Assembly: GCF_004795015.1 (NCBI RefSeq)
Contig: NZ_SSBI01000015.1
Location: forward strand, 62,001 to 126,000
Direction of reading: 5' to 3'
Length of the DNA stretch: 64,000 nt
DNA from: Streptomyces sp. A1277
GTDB taxonomy: Bacteria; Actinomycetota; Actinomycetes; Streptomycetales; Streptomycetaceae
Position numbers and translations under genes: made by a program. Positions 10,755 through 18,072 of this stretch are shown one piece after another (within the stretch, counting starts at the first letter, position 1; the number at the start of each line of letters is the position of its first letter). A model generated the notes under the pieces. It was given only the letters and a program-made list of their open reading frames with translations. It searched no databases and was not told the origin of the DNA.

Positions 10755-10794
10755 GAGAGGGCCGCATCCCCGGCGACGGGGGTGCGGCCCTCTC
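10755..10794. terminator. terminator after acnA
   Basis: GAGAGGGCCGC (10755-10765) pairs with GCGGCCCTCTC (10784-10794), with further pairing inside. It lies between convergent acnA and the first FG-GAP gene and could serve both. Confidence 0.8.
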
Positions 10795-10832
10795 TCACGT
10801 TCCGCAAGGAACCACCGGAACTACCGGACGGC

Positions 10833-11741
10833 TCAGAACAGGAACTTGTAGCTGTTCCAGCCGCTCGTGCCGATCTTCACCTTGGCCTTGTACGGGGCCG
10901 CGGCGTTGCCGGTGCCCTGGTACAGGTAGAGCTCGCCGCCCTTGCGGGCGATGAGGTCGGTGCGGCCGTCCTGGTCGATGTCACCCGTGGAGACCAGGCG
11001 GTCGTACTGGTTCCAGCCGCTGCCGATCTGGGTGCGCTTGGCGAACGGCGCCTTCTGGTCGCCGGTGCCCTTGTACAGCCACAGGACGCCGGACTTGTCG
11101 CGCGCGACGACGTCGTTCTTGCCGTCGCCGTTCAGGTCGCCGTTGCCGGCGATCTCGCTGTAGATGTTCCAGCCGTAGCCGGCCTTGATGCGCTTGGTGA
11201 CCTTGCCGTCGCCGTACCCGAGGTAGACGTAGAGGTCGCCCTTGGTGTCGACGGCGAGCATGTCGCCCGCTGCCGCTCCGCCGATCTGGCCGGGGGAGAT
11301 GATCTTGTTGTAGATGTTCCAGCCGTTGCCGATCTTGATCGACGTCGAGCTGAACTTCAGGTAGCCCATGTCTCCGTTGGTCTCACGGAACCAGAGACCG
11401 TCGCTCTTGCCGTCGACCTGGTTGTCGACCTGCATCATCGCGGAAACGCCGAGCCAGCCGGAGCCGTAGACCTCGCGGGAGGTGAGCCCGCCCTTGCCGT
11501 TCGGGCCGTACGCGTACGCGGTGCCCGCGGAGTTGACGGCGTAGAGCGAGAAGTGCGGGGTGACCGCCGCAGCTGCCTTCGCGGGCGCGGCGGGCGGCTG
11601 ACCCGTCGCCGCGCCGAGCGACGGCTGCGGGGCGTCCGCGGCCACGGCGGAGGTGCCGGTGGCGACGAGGGCGGCGGTGAGCGCCGCGGCTGCCGCGCGA
11701 GCGGCTATGCGTGTGTAGTGCCGGCCAGTGGTTTTGGCCAC
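10833..11741 (-). CDS. secreted FG-GAP/VCBS repeat protein, copy 1
   Basis: 302 aa from a GTG at 11741, with GGAG 6 bases before it. A signal peptide (residues 1 to about 35: basic start, Ala/Leu-rich core, AVAADA cleavage region) is followed by about five to six repeats of the form GDLNGDGKNDVVARDKSGVLWLYKGTG, the Asp-rich FG-GAP/VCBS calcium-binding beta-propeller repeat. The C-terminus is IGTSGWNSYKFLF. No enzyme domain is present. Such proteins are exported and their binding partners are mostly unknown. It is a tandem paralog of the gene at 11879-12733, in the same order and strand. Confidence 0.85.
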   Translation of the reverse strand: MAKTTGRHYTRIAARAAAAALTAALVATGTSAVAADAPQPSLGAATGQPPAAPAKAAAAVTPHFSLYAVNSAGTAYAYGPNGKGGLTSREVYGSGWLGVSAMMQVDNQVDGKSDGLWFRETNGDMGYLKFSSTSIKIGNGWNIYNKIISPGQIGGAAAGDMLAVDTKGDLYVYLGYGDGKVTKRIKAGYGWNIYSEIAGNGDLNGDGKNDVVARDKSGVLWLYKGTGDQKAPFAKRTQIGSGWNQYDRLVSTGDIDQDGRTDLIARKGGELYLYQGTGNAAAPYKAKVKIGTSGWNSYKFLF

Positions 11742-11878
11742 AAGTACTCCATGGATCGTGAAGTGGGACGTGGCCCGCCGCCCGGAGGCGGCGGGCCACC
11801 GATTCAGCCGAATCGTGTCACGATTTCGGGCGCGAAACCTTCACGTTTCGTCATGAGTCTGTAACCGCGGGGTTCTGC

Positions 11879-12733
11879 TCAGAAGAAGAGGCGGTACGTG
11901 TTCCAGCCCGAGGTGCCGATGATGGCCTTCGGCTTGTACGGGGCCGCGGCGTTGCCCGTGCCTTGGTACAGGTACAGCTCGCCCTTGGCGTTGCGCGCGA
12001 CCAGGTCGGTGGTGCCGTCCATGTTGAGGTCGCCGGCGGCGAAGATGGCGTTGTACTGGTTCCAGCCGCTGCCGATCTTGGTGCGCTTGGCGTACGGGTC
12101 CTTCTGGTTGCCGGTGCCCGTGTACAGCCACAGGACACCGGACTTGTCGCGTGCGACGAGGTCGCCCTTGCCGTCGCCGTTCAGGTCGCCGTTGCCGGCG
12201 ATGTCGGTGTAGATGTCCCAGCCGTAGCCGACCTTCAGGCGCTTGGTGACCGTGCCGTCGCCGTAGCCCAGGTACAGGTAGACGTCGCCCTTGGTGTCAC
12301 GGGCGAGCAGGTCGCCGCCCTCGGCACCGCCGAACTGACCGGTGGAGACCAGGGTGTTGTACATCCCCCAGCCGTAACCGATCTTCTTCGCCGCGGAGTT
12401 GTCGTTGGCGTAGTAGTAGATGTCGCCCTTGGTGTCGAGCTGCCAGCGGCCGTCCGCGATGTTGTCCGCGTTGTTGTCGACGCGGCCGACGAACTTGACG
12501 TCCTTCCAGCCGGTGTCGAGCGGTACGCGCGTTTCGAGGCTGCCGTCACCGCTCGGGGTGTAGTAGTACGAGTTGCCGGAGCCGTCGAGACCGGCGAGAC
12601 CGAACAGGGGCGCGTCGCCCGGCTCGGCGGCGAAGGCGGCGGATGCGCCGGTGCCGACCAGTGCCGCGGCTATCGCGGCGGCGGCGAGACGGGCGGCGGC
12701 CCGCCCGGTCCGACGGCCAGAGATCTTGGCCAC
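11879..12733 (-). CDS. secreted FG-GAP/VCBS repeat protein, copy 2
   Basis: 284 aa from a GTG at 12733 (GGAG site before it; product begins MAKISGRRTG like its neighbour's MAKTTGRHYT). A longer frame to 12790 lacks a ribosome site. It has an N-terminal signal peptide, then FG-GAP repeats such as GDLNGDGKGDLVARDKSGVLW and GDLNMDGTTDLVARNAKGELYLY, ending IGTSGWNTYRLFF. The last 150 residues are nearly the same as in copy 1 and the first 130 are diverged, so the pair arose by tandem duplication. The 137-base gap between them contains no gene. Confidence 0.85.
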   Translation of the reverse strand: MAKISGRRTGRAAARLAAAAIAAALVGTGASAAFAAEPGDAPLFGLAGLDGSGNSYYYTPSGDGSLETRVPLDTGWKDVKFVGRVDNNADNIADGRWQLDTKGDIYYYANDNSAAKKIGYGWGMYNTLVSTGQFGGAEGGDLLARDTKGDVYLYLGYGDGTVTKRLKVGYGWDIYTDIAGNGDLNGDGKGDLVARDKSGVLWLYTGTGNQKDPYAKRTKIGSGWNQYNAIFAAGDLNMDGTTDLVARNAKGELYLYQGTGNAAAPYKPKAIIGTSGWNTYRLFF

Positions 12734-13014
12734 GTGTGTTCTCCATGGATGGTGGGACGAGGCGTGACGCGCCGCGGGATACGGGGACACGCCACGGAAT
12801 TGAGGGTGATCCTTTCACGACTCCCTCACGTCTCCAAGGGTTTGGCGAAATGAGGCCAACGCTGCATCTTCGCCCCGGTATGCGGACGTTGCGGAGTCGC
12901 TGCGGGGTCGCACCCACCCGCGTTCGAAAATCCGTGTGCGTACACCGGCCCATGCCGGGCAAGCGGACGTTAGCTTCCCGAAACTCTCAGGACAGCGGAA
13001 GAAGAGGAGTTGTC

Positions 13015-13275
13015 GTGTCATTTCTGTGGGCCATCATCGCGGGACTCATCATCGGCCTGCTGGCCAAGCTGGTCGTCCCCGGCCGTCAGCCCATCCCCCT
13101 GTGGCTGACCGTCCTCCTCGGTATCGTCGGCGCCATCGCCGGCAACGCTCTCGCCACTGCCTTCGGCGTGCGTGACACCGGGGGCATCGACTGGATCCGG
13201 CACATCTTCCAGATCGGCGTCGCCGCCGTCCTCATCGCCTTCGTCACCCCCATGTGGGCCCGACGGCGCACCTGA
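13015..13275 (+). CDS. GlsB/YeaQ/YmgE family membrane protein
   Basis: 86 aa with three hydrophobic segments and the family signature AGLIIGLLAKLVVPGRQPIPL near the start. The GTG at 13015 follows GAAGAGGAG at good spacing; frames further upstream are not supported. These small membrane proteins (transglycosylase-associated family) are often induced by stress in other bacteria; the exact role is not known. It is a single gene, ending at a strong bidirectional hairpin. Confidence 0.88.
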   Translation: MSFLWAIIAGLIIGLLAKLVVPGRQPIPLWLTVLLGIVGAIAGNALATAFGVRDTGGIDWIRHIFQIGVAAVLIAFVTPMWARRRT

Positions 13276-13284
13276 GCGACCGCG

Positions 13285-13335
13285 CACGACAACGCCCTGC
13301 CCGCCGCACATCGCGGCGGGCAGGGCGTTGTCGTG
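13285..13335. terminator. bidirectional terminator
   Basis: A long stem, CACGACAACGCCCTGCCCGC (13285-13304) and its complement up to 13335, with a short loop. It sits between the convergent GlsB-type gene and the GH1 gene. Confidence 0.85.
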
Positions 13336-13353
13336 TCCGCGGCCCTTCCGGGG

Positions 13354-14733
13354 TCAGGCCCGGTGGGCCGCGATCAGCCCCTGATACCAGCGGTAGCTGT
13401 CCTTCGGCGTGCGCTCCTGGGTCTCGTAGTCGACCCGGATGATGCCGAACCGCTTCGCGTACCCGAGCGCCCACTCGAAGTTGTCCAGCAGCGACCACAC
13501 GTAGTAGCCCCGCACATCGACGCCGGCGTCCATCGCCGCCCGCAACGCCGCCAGGTGTGTACGCAGATACTCGACGCGGTCCGCGTCGCGCACCGACCCG
13601 TCCGGCTCCACGGTGTCGTGCTCCGCCGAGCCGTTCTCCGTGATGTGCACCGGCGGCAGGGCGTCCCCGTAGGTCTCCTTCAGCGCGGTCAGCAGGTCGG
13701 TGAAGGACTCCGGGACGACCGGCCAGCCCATCGCGGTCCTGCGCACATCTGGGTACTCCGTCTCGGCGTACCGGTTGTCGGTGGCGACTCGCAGCGCCGG
13801 GTCCGGCTCGCGGTGCGGGGCGTCGGCGACCACGATCGGGCGGTAGTAGTTGATGCCCAGGAAGTCCAGCGGCTGGGAGATCAGCTCCAGGTCGCCCTCG
13901 CGCCGGAAATCCTGCCCGGTGATCAGCTCGCCCCAGGTCTCCTCGTCGGTGGCCGGGTAGCGGCCGGCCAGGATGGGCTCGGTCCACACCAGGTTGTGCT
14001 GGGTGTCCGCGCGGACCACCGCCGCCAGGTCGGCGTCCGACCCGGTGGCCGGGACGTTGCGGTCCAGGTTGAGGGTGATGCCCGCCTCCCGGACGCCCGC
14101 CGCCCGCAGTTCCTTCATCGCCAGGCCGTGGCCGACGAGCAGGTGGTGCGCGGCGGCCAGGGCGCCGCGCCCCTCCTTCGCGCCCGGCGCGTGCCGGCCC
14201 ACGGAGTAGCCGAGGAACGCGCTGCACCACGGCTCGTTCAGCGTGATCCAGCGCGGCACCCGGTCGCCCAGGTGCTCCGCCATGATCGCGGTGTACTCGC
14301 CGAACCGCTCGGCCGTCTCCCGTACTCGCCAGCCGCCCCGGTCCTCCAGGGCCTGGGGCAGGTCCCAGTGGTACAGGGTGGCGGCCGGCTCGATGCCCGC
14401 TTCGAGGAGTTCGTCGACGAGGCGGGAGTAGAAGTCCAGGCCCTTGGGATTGACCGGGCCCGAGCCGTCCGGCTGGATGCGGGACCAGGCGATCGAGAAG
14501 CGGTACGAGCCGACGCCCAGATCACGCAGCAGCGCCACGTCCTCCCGGTAGCGGTGGTAGTGGTCGCAGGCGATGTCGCCCGTGTCACCGCCGTCCGTCT
14601 TGCCGGGTGTGTGGCTGTAGGTGTCCCAGATCGACGGGCCGCGGCCGTCCTCCTCGGCGGCACCCTCGATCTGGTACGAGGCCGTGGCCGCGCCGAAGAC
14701 GAAGCCGGGCGGGAACACGGGGAAGTCAGTCAT
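13354..14733 (-). CDS. GH1 family beta-glucosidase
   Basis: 459 aa retaining beta-glucosidase. The acid/base Glu is in TLNEPW (about residue 165) and the nucleophile in HITENG (about 355); FVFGAATASYQIEG at the start and LLDNFEWALGY near the end complete the family pattern. There is no signal peptide, so it acts on imported oligosaccharides in the cytoplasm. The ATG at 14733 gives a standard N-terminus. It is the last gene of a minus-strand operon (binding protein, two permeases, GH1), starting 8 bases after the permease stop, and stands opposite an alpha-xylosidase gene. Confidence 0.93.
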   Translation of the reverse strand: MTDFPVFPPGFVFGAATASYQIEGAAEEDGRGPSIWDTYSHTPGKTDGGDTGDIACDHYHRYREDVALLRDLGVGSYRFSIAWSRIQPDGSGPVNPKGLDFYSRLVDELLEAGIEPAATLYHWDLPQALEDRGGWRVRETAERFGEYTAIMAEHLGDRVPRWITLNEPWCSAFLGYSVGRHAPGAKEGRGALAAAHHLLVGHGLAMKELRAAGVREAGITLNLDRNVPATGSDADLAAVVRADTQHNLVWTEPILAGRYPATDEETWGELITGQDFRREGDLELISQPLDFLGINYYRPIVVADAPHREPDPALRVATDNRYAETEYPDVRRTAMGWPVVPESFTDLLTALKETYGDALPPVHITENGSAEHDTVEPDGSVRDADRVEYLRTHLAALRAAMDAGVDVRGYYVWSLLDNFEWALGYAKRFGIIRVDYETQERTPKDSYRWYQGLIAAHRA

Positions 14734-14741
14734 GGAAACCC

Positions 14742-15596
14742 TCACTTGACCGAGCCGCCGGTGATCCCGGCGGCGATGTACTTCTGGGAGAGGACGAGCA
14801 GGACCGCGGCGGGGATCGCGGACAGCACGGACGCGGCCATCACCGAGCCCCAGTCGCCGACGTGGGCGCCGATGTACTGGTAGATGCCCAGCGTGATCGG
14901 CTTGACGTCGTCGGTGGTGTTCAGCGTCAGCGCGAACATGAAGTCGCTCCACGCGTACAGGAACGAGAACAGCCCCGCCGTGATCAGGGAGTTGCGGCTC
15001 ATCGGGAGCACGACCCGCACGAACGTACGGAAGCGGCCGGCGCCGTCGACCTCGGCGGCCTCGATGACCTCGCGCGGGATGGCGACCATGAACGACCGCA
15101 TCAGCACGATCGCGAACGGGATGCCGAGCGAGGCGTCGGCCAGCATCAGACCGGCGTAGGAGTTGACCAGGCCGAGGTCCACGTACGCGCTGTACAGGGC
15201 GTTGGCGATGACGATGCCCGGCACCATCTGGGTGATCAGCGTGCCGAAGACGATGGTCTTGGTGCCGCGCAGCTTGAACTGCGCGAGCCCGTAGGCGGCG
15301 GGCGCCGAGATCGCCAGGCAGATGGCCACCGCGCCGAGCGCGACGGCCAGCGAGGTCAGCAGGTTGCCGCCCTGGTCGGTGAGGGCCGAGCGGAAGCCGG
15401 ACAGGTCCAGGCTGTGCGGGAAGGGGTTGACCTCCAGCAGCCCGGACTCGGGCTGGAGCGCGGTGTTCACCATCCAGTACAGCGGGAACAGCATCACGCA
15501 CAGCACCAGGATGCCGAAGACCATGGCGCCCCAGCGCCGCTTCGGCCGGCCGGTGAGACGGGTGGGGGCGGCGGGGGTACGCGCAGTGCTCGCCAT
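14742..15596 (-). CDS. CUT1 sugar ABC transporter permease (MalG type)
   Basis: 284 aa, six predicted membrane segments and the cytoplasmic EAA loop EAAEVDGAGRFRTFVRVVLP, which docks the ATPase. I chose the ATG at 15596, 11 bases after GAGGGG. A GTG at 15605, overlapping the previous stop, is the alternative and adds three residues. It works with the permease at 15602 and the lipoprotein at 16574. No ATPase gene is present; in Streptomyces such systems normally share MsiK. Confidence 0.92.
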   Translation of the reverse strand: MASTARTPAAPTRLTGRPKRRWGAMVFGILVLCVMLFPLYWMVNTALQPESGLLEVNPFPHSLDLSGFRSALTDQGGNLLTSLAVALGAVAICLAISAPAAYGLAQFKLRGTKTIVFGTLITQMVPGIVIANALYSAYVDLGLVNSYAGLMLADASLGIPFAIVLMRSFMVAIPREVIEAAEVDGAGRFRTFVRVVLPMSRNSLITAGLFSFLYAWSDFMFALTLNTTDDVKPITLGIYQYIGAHVGDWGSVMAASVLSAIPAAVLLVLSQKYIAAGITGGSVK

Positions 15597-15601
15597 GCCG
15601 G

Positions 15602-16561
15602 TCACTTCCCCTCGTTGCGGTTGGCCCGCAGGTAGAACACCGCGAAGACGGCGGAGATCAGGATCAGGATGTTGCCGACCACGGCACCGGCTCCGAAGTC
15701 CAGCTGGACGAAGGAGTTCTGGTACGTGAGGGTGCCCAGGGTCTGCGTGGAGTCGGCGGGGCCGCCGTCGGTGAGCGCGAGGATCAGGTCGAGGATCTTC
15801 ACCGTCGACATGAACCCGAGCACCAGGACGACGGTGATCACCGGGCGCAGCATCGGCAGGGTGATGGAGCGGAACGTCCGCCAGGCGGATGCGCCGTCCA
15901 GCGAGGCGGCCTCGTACAGCTCCTTGGGGACCTCCTGGAGGCCGCCGTAGAGGATCACCATGTTGAACGGGATGCCGATCCAGATGTTCACCAGGATCAC
16001 CGAGACCAGCGCCATGCTCGTGCTGGTCAGCCACGGGGTGTCGCCGCCGGCGCCGATCGTGCCCAGGAACGAGTTGAGGACGCCGGTGTCCTGGTCGAGG
16101 ATGCGCCGCCAGACGACACCCGAGACGACCATCGGCACCAGCCACGGCAGCAGGATCAGCGACCGCAGGATGCCGTTGAGGGGGAAGCGGCGGCTGAAGA
16201 AGACGGCGAGGCCCAGGCCGATGCAGAACTGCCCGACCAGGGAGCCGATCGTGAACAGGATGGTGTGCCACAGGGCCTTGCCGAAGAGCTCGTCGTTGAA
16301 GACGTTGCTCCAGTTGTCCATCCCGTTGAACGGGGACTTGCCCGTGAAGAACGTGGACGGCGAGTAGTCCTGGAAGCTCATCACGATGTTGCGGACGAGC
16401 GGGTAGCCGAAGAAGAGCGCCATGAAGATGACGGCGGGGGCGATGAAGCCCCACTGGGCGAGCCGCCTGCGGGCCCGGATACGGGCAGGGTTCGGCGGCT
16501 TCGCGGCCTTCTTCGCGACGGGCGCGGGGCCCGCGGCTGCGGAAGCGGTGGTGGTGGACAT
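15602..16561 (-). CDS. CUT1 sugar ABC transporter permease (MalF type)
   Basis: 319 aa with an Ala/Pro/Lys-rich cytoplasmic start of about 35 residues, six membrane segments and the EAA motif EAASLDGASAWRTFRSITLP. Located 12 bases after the binding-protein gene and touching the next permease gene, so it is the middle of the operon. Substrate specificity cannot be read from it; the flanking GH1 and GH31 enzymes point to a beta-glucoside with alpha-xylosyl side groups. Confidence 0.92.
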   Translation of the reverse strand: MSTTTASAAAGPAPVAKKAAKPPNPARIRARRRLAQWGFIAPAVIFMALFFGYPLVRNIVMSFQDYSPSTFFTGKSPFNGMDNWSNVFNDELFGKALWHTILFTIGSLVGQFCIGLGLAVFFSRRFPLNGILRSLILLPWLVPMVVSGVVWRRILDQDTGVLNSFLGTIGAGGDTPWLTSTSMALVSVILVNIWIGIPFNMVILYGGLQEVPKELYEAASLDGASAWRTFRSITLPMLRPVITVVLVLGFMSTVKILDLILALTDGGPADSTQTLGTLTYQNSFVQLDFGAGAVVGNILILISAVFAVFYLRANRNEGK

Positions 16562-16573
16562 GGTTCGGATACC

Positions 16574-17803
16574 TCAGTTCCCGCTCGTCGCGCGCTTCTG
16601 GGCCCGTTTGAGGGCGGTCTCGCTCGGCTCACCGGTCAGGGCGGACTGGAACGCGCTCTGCAGCGCGAGGGAGACGGACGACCACCGCGCGCCGAGCTTG
16701 GCGGTGCGCGAGCGGGCCGTGGCGACCTGGTCGGCGAGGGCCGCCAGCTCCGGCGCCTTCGTACGCCACACGGCGGCGGCCTTCGCGTTGGCCGGGACCA
16801 TCCAGCTGTTGATGGCGTAGGTGATCTGCTCCTGCTCGCCGGCCATGCAGCCGATGATCTTCGCGGACATCTTCTCCCGCGCGTTGTCCCCGGTGTTGGG
16901 CACGGTCAGCACGCCGCCGCCCAGCGGCCCCACCGAGTCGTCGCCCGCCTTCGGGACCGGGATCTGGGCGATGCCCCAGTTCAGCCCCTTTTTGGAGTTC
17001 AGGGTCTCGACCTGCCACGGGCCGTTGATCATCATCGCCGCGTTGCCCGCCATGAACTGGTCGTTCACATCGGCCTGGGTCCAGTTGACCGTCGACTTGG
17101 AGAGCGAGCCGTCCTTCAGCAGGCTCTTCCAGTAGTCCAGCGCCCCGGCGACCTCGGGGCTGTCGAGCTTGGTCTCGTCGCCGCCGTTGGACCACATGAA
17201 CGGGGTGAACTGGAAGACGCCGTCCTCGGCGCCGCCCGCGCTGAGCGCGAGGCCGTACCGCTTGCCCTGGGTCAGCTCCTTCGCGGTCTCCCGCATCTCG
17301 GCCCAGGTGGTGGGGACCTTGAGGCCGGCCTTGTCGAGCGTGTCCTTGTTGTAGAACAGCGCCAGCGTGTTCACGGTGCGCGCGGCCCCGTAGTACGTCC
17401 CCTCGTACGAGCCGAAGTTCACGATCCCCTCGGGGATGTCCTTCGTGGTCAGGCCGAGGTCCTTCAGCGGGATCAGCCCGCCCGCCTCGGCGAACGTCGG
17501 CATCTCGGAGGCGTCCAGCTGGAGCACGTCGGGCAGCGACTTGGACGACGCCATCCGCAGCGCCTTGGTCATCACCTGCGAGGCCGGGACGCTCTGCTGC
17601 TCGATGGTCACCCCGAGCTGCTTGCTGCACCGGGCCAGGGTCTGGGCGTCCCAGCGGTGGTAGGACTCGTCGGTCGACGAGTTCAGGACGGTGTACACGT
17701 CCGGGTCCCGCTGCTGGCCGCAGCCGGACAGGACCACGCCGCCGATCAGCGCGGAGACGACGGTGAGCGGGACGGCGACCCCGGGGGTGAAGCGGTTCGA
17801 CAT
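16574..17803 (-). CDS. extracellular sugar-binding lipoprotein
   Basis: 409 aa solute-binding protein (family 1). The signal peptide MSNRFTPGVAVPLTVVSALI leads to the lipobox LSGC, so the mature protein is lipid-anchored outside the membrane. I used the ATG at 17803 (GAGG 8 bases before); a start at 17824 would add seven residues without a better site. It is the first gene of the importer operon and is divergently transcribed from the alpha-xylosidase gene across a 269-base promoter region. Confidence 0.92.
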   Translation of the reverse strand: MSNRFTPGVAVPLTVVSALIGGVVLSGCGQQRDPDVYTVLNSSTDESYHRWDAQTLARCSKQLGVTIEQQSVPASQVMTKALRMASSKSLPDVLQLDASEMPTFAEAGGLIPLKDLGLTTKDIPEGIVNFGSYEGTYYGAARTVNTLALFYNKDTLDKAGLKVPTTWAEMRETAKELTQGKRYGLALSAGGAEDGVFQFTPFMWSNGGDETKLDSPEVAGALDYWKSLLKDGSLSKSTVNWTQADVNDQFMAGNAAMMINGPWQVETLNSKKGLNWGIAQIPVPKAGDDSVGPLGGGVLTVPNTGDNAREKMSAKIIGCMAGEQEQITYAINSWMVPANAKAAAVWRTKAPELAALADQVATARSRTAKLGARWSSVSLALQSAFQSALTGEPSETALKRAQKRATSGN

Positions 17804-18003
17804 TCTGCTGCCTCTTGTCGGCAAGGGCTCGGGCGGCTGCGCTGCCGTCCGACCGATTTGTTTGCTGGCAGTACTAATACGGCATGTCAGCGCTCGTTTC
17901 TAGACCGTCCTGGTGACATACGCGTCACACAGGGGCAACATGCCCGCTCGCGAGGGGTGTCGAGGGCCTGATTCAGGCGGATTCACAGCCTTTGTCGAGT
18001 GAG

Positions 18004-18017
18004 TCGAAGCGCTTCAA
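18004..18017. promoter_or_regulatory. LacI-type operator TCGAAGCGCTTCAA
   Basis: Near-perfect palindrome centred on GCGC, the classic shape of LacI/GalR-family operators. It overlaps the likely -35 region of a promoter whose -10 could be TACGAT (18035-18040), 33 bases before the GH31 start. A weaker AGCGCT core occurs further towards the divergent importer operon. No LacI-type gene is in the window. Confidence 0.6.
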
Positions 18018-18072
18018 CAATTATTTGTTTTGTGTACGATCAAAATCAGGACCCACAGGAACGGACCCCCCC

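Noticed and set aside
13354..15501. Single 715 aa fusion of permease and GH1
   Set aside because: The N-terminal part is an out-of-frame reading of the permease gene; the GH1 protein starts with ATG at 14733.
16265..17971. Long open frame opposite the sugar-binding lipoprotein
   Set aside because: A shadow of the real gene: high-GC antisense frames stay open and give Arg/Val/Gly-rich protein with no motifs. The same applies to the long antisense frames at 18046-20502, 22976-27328, 35787-38228, 46061-49915 and 53076-57859.
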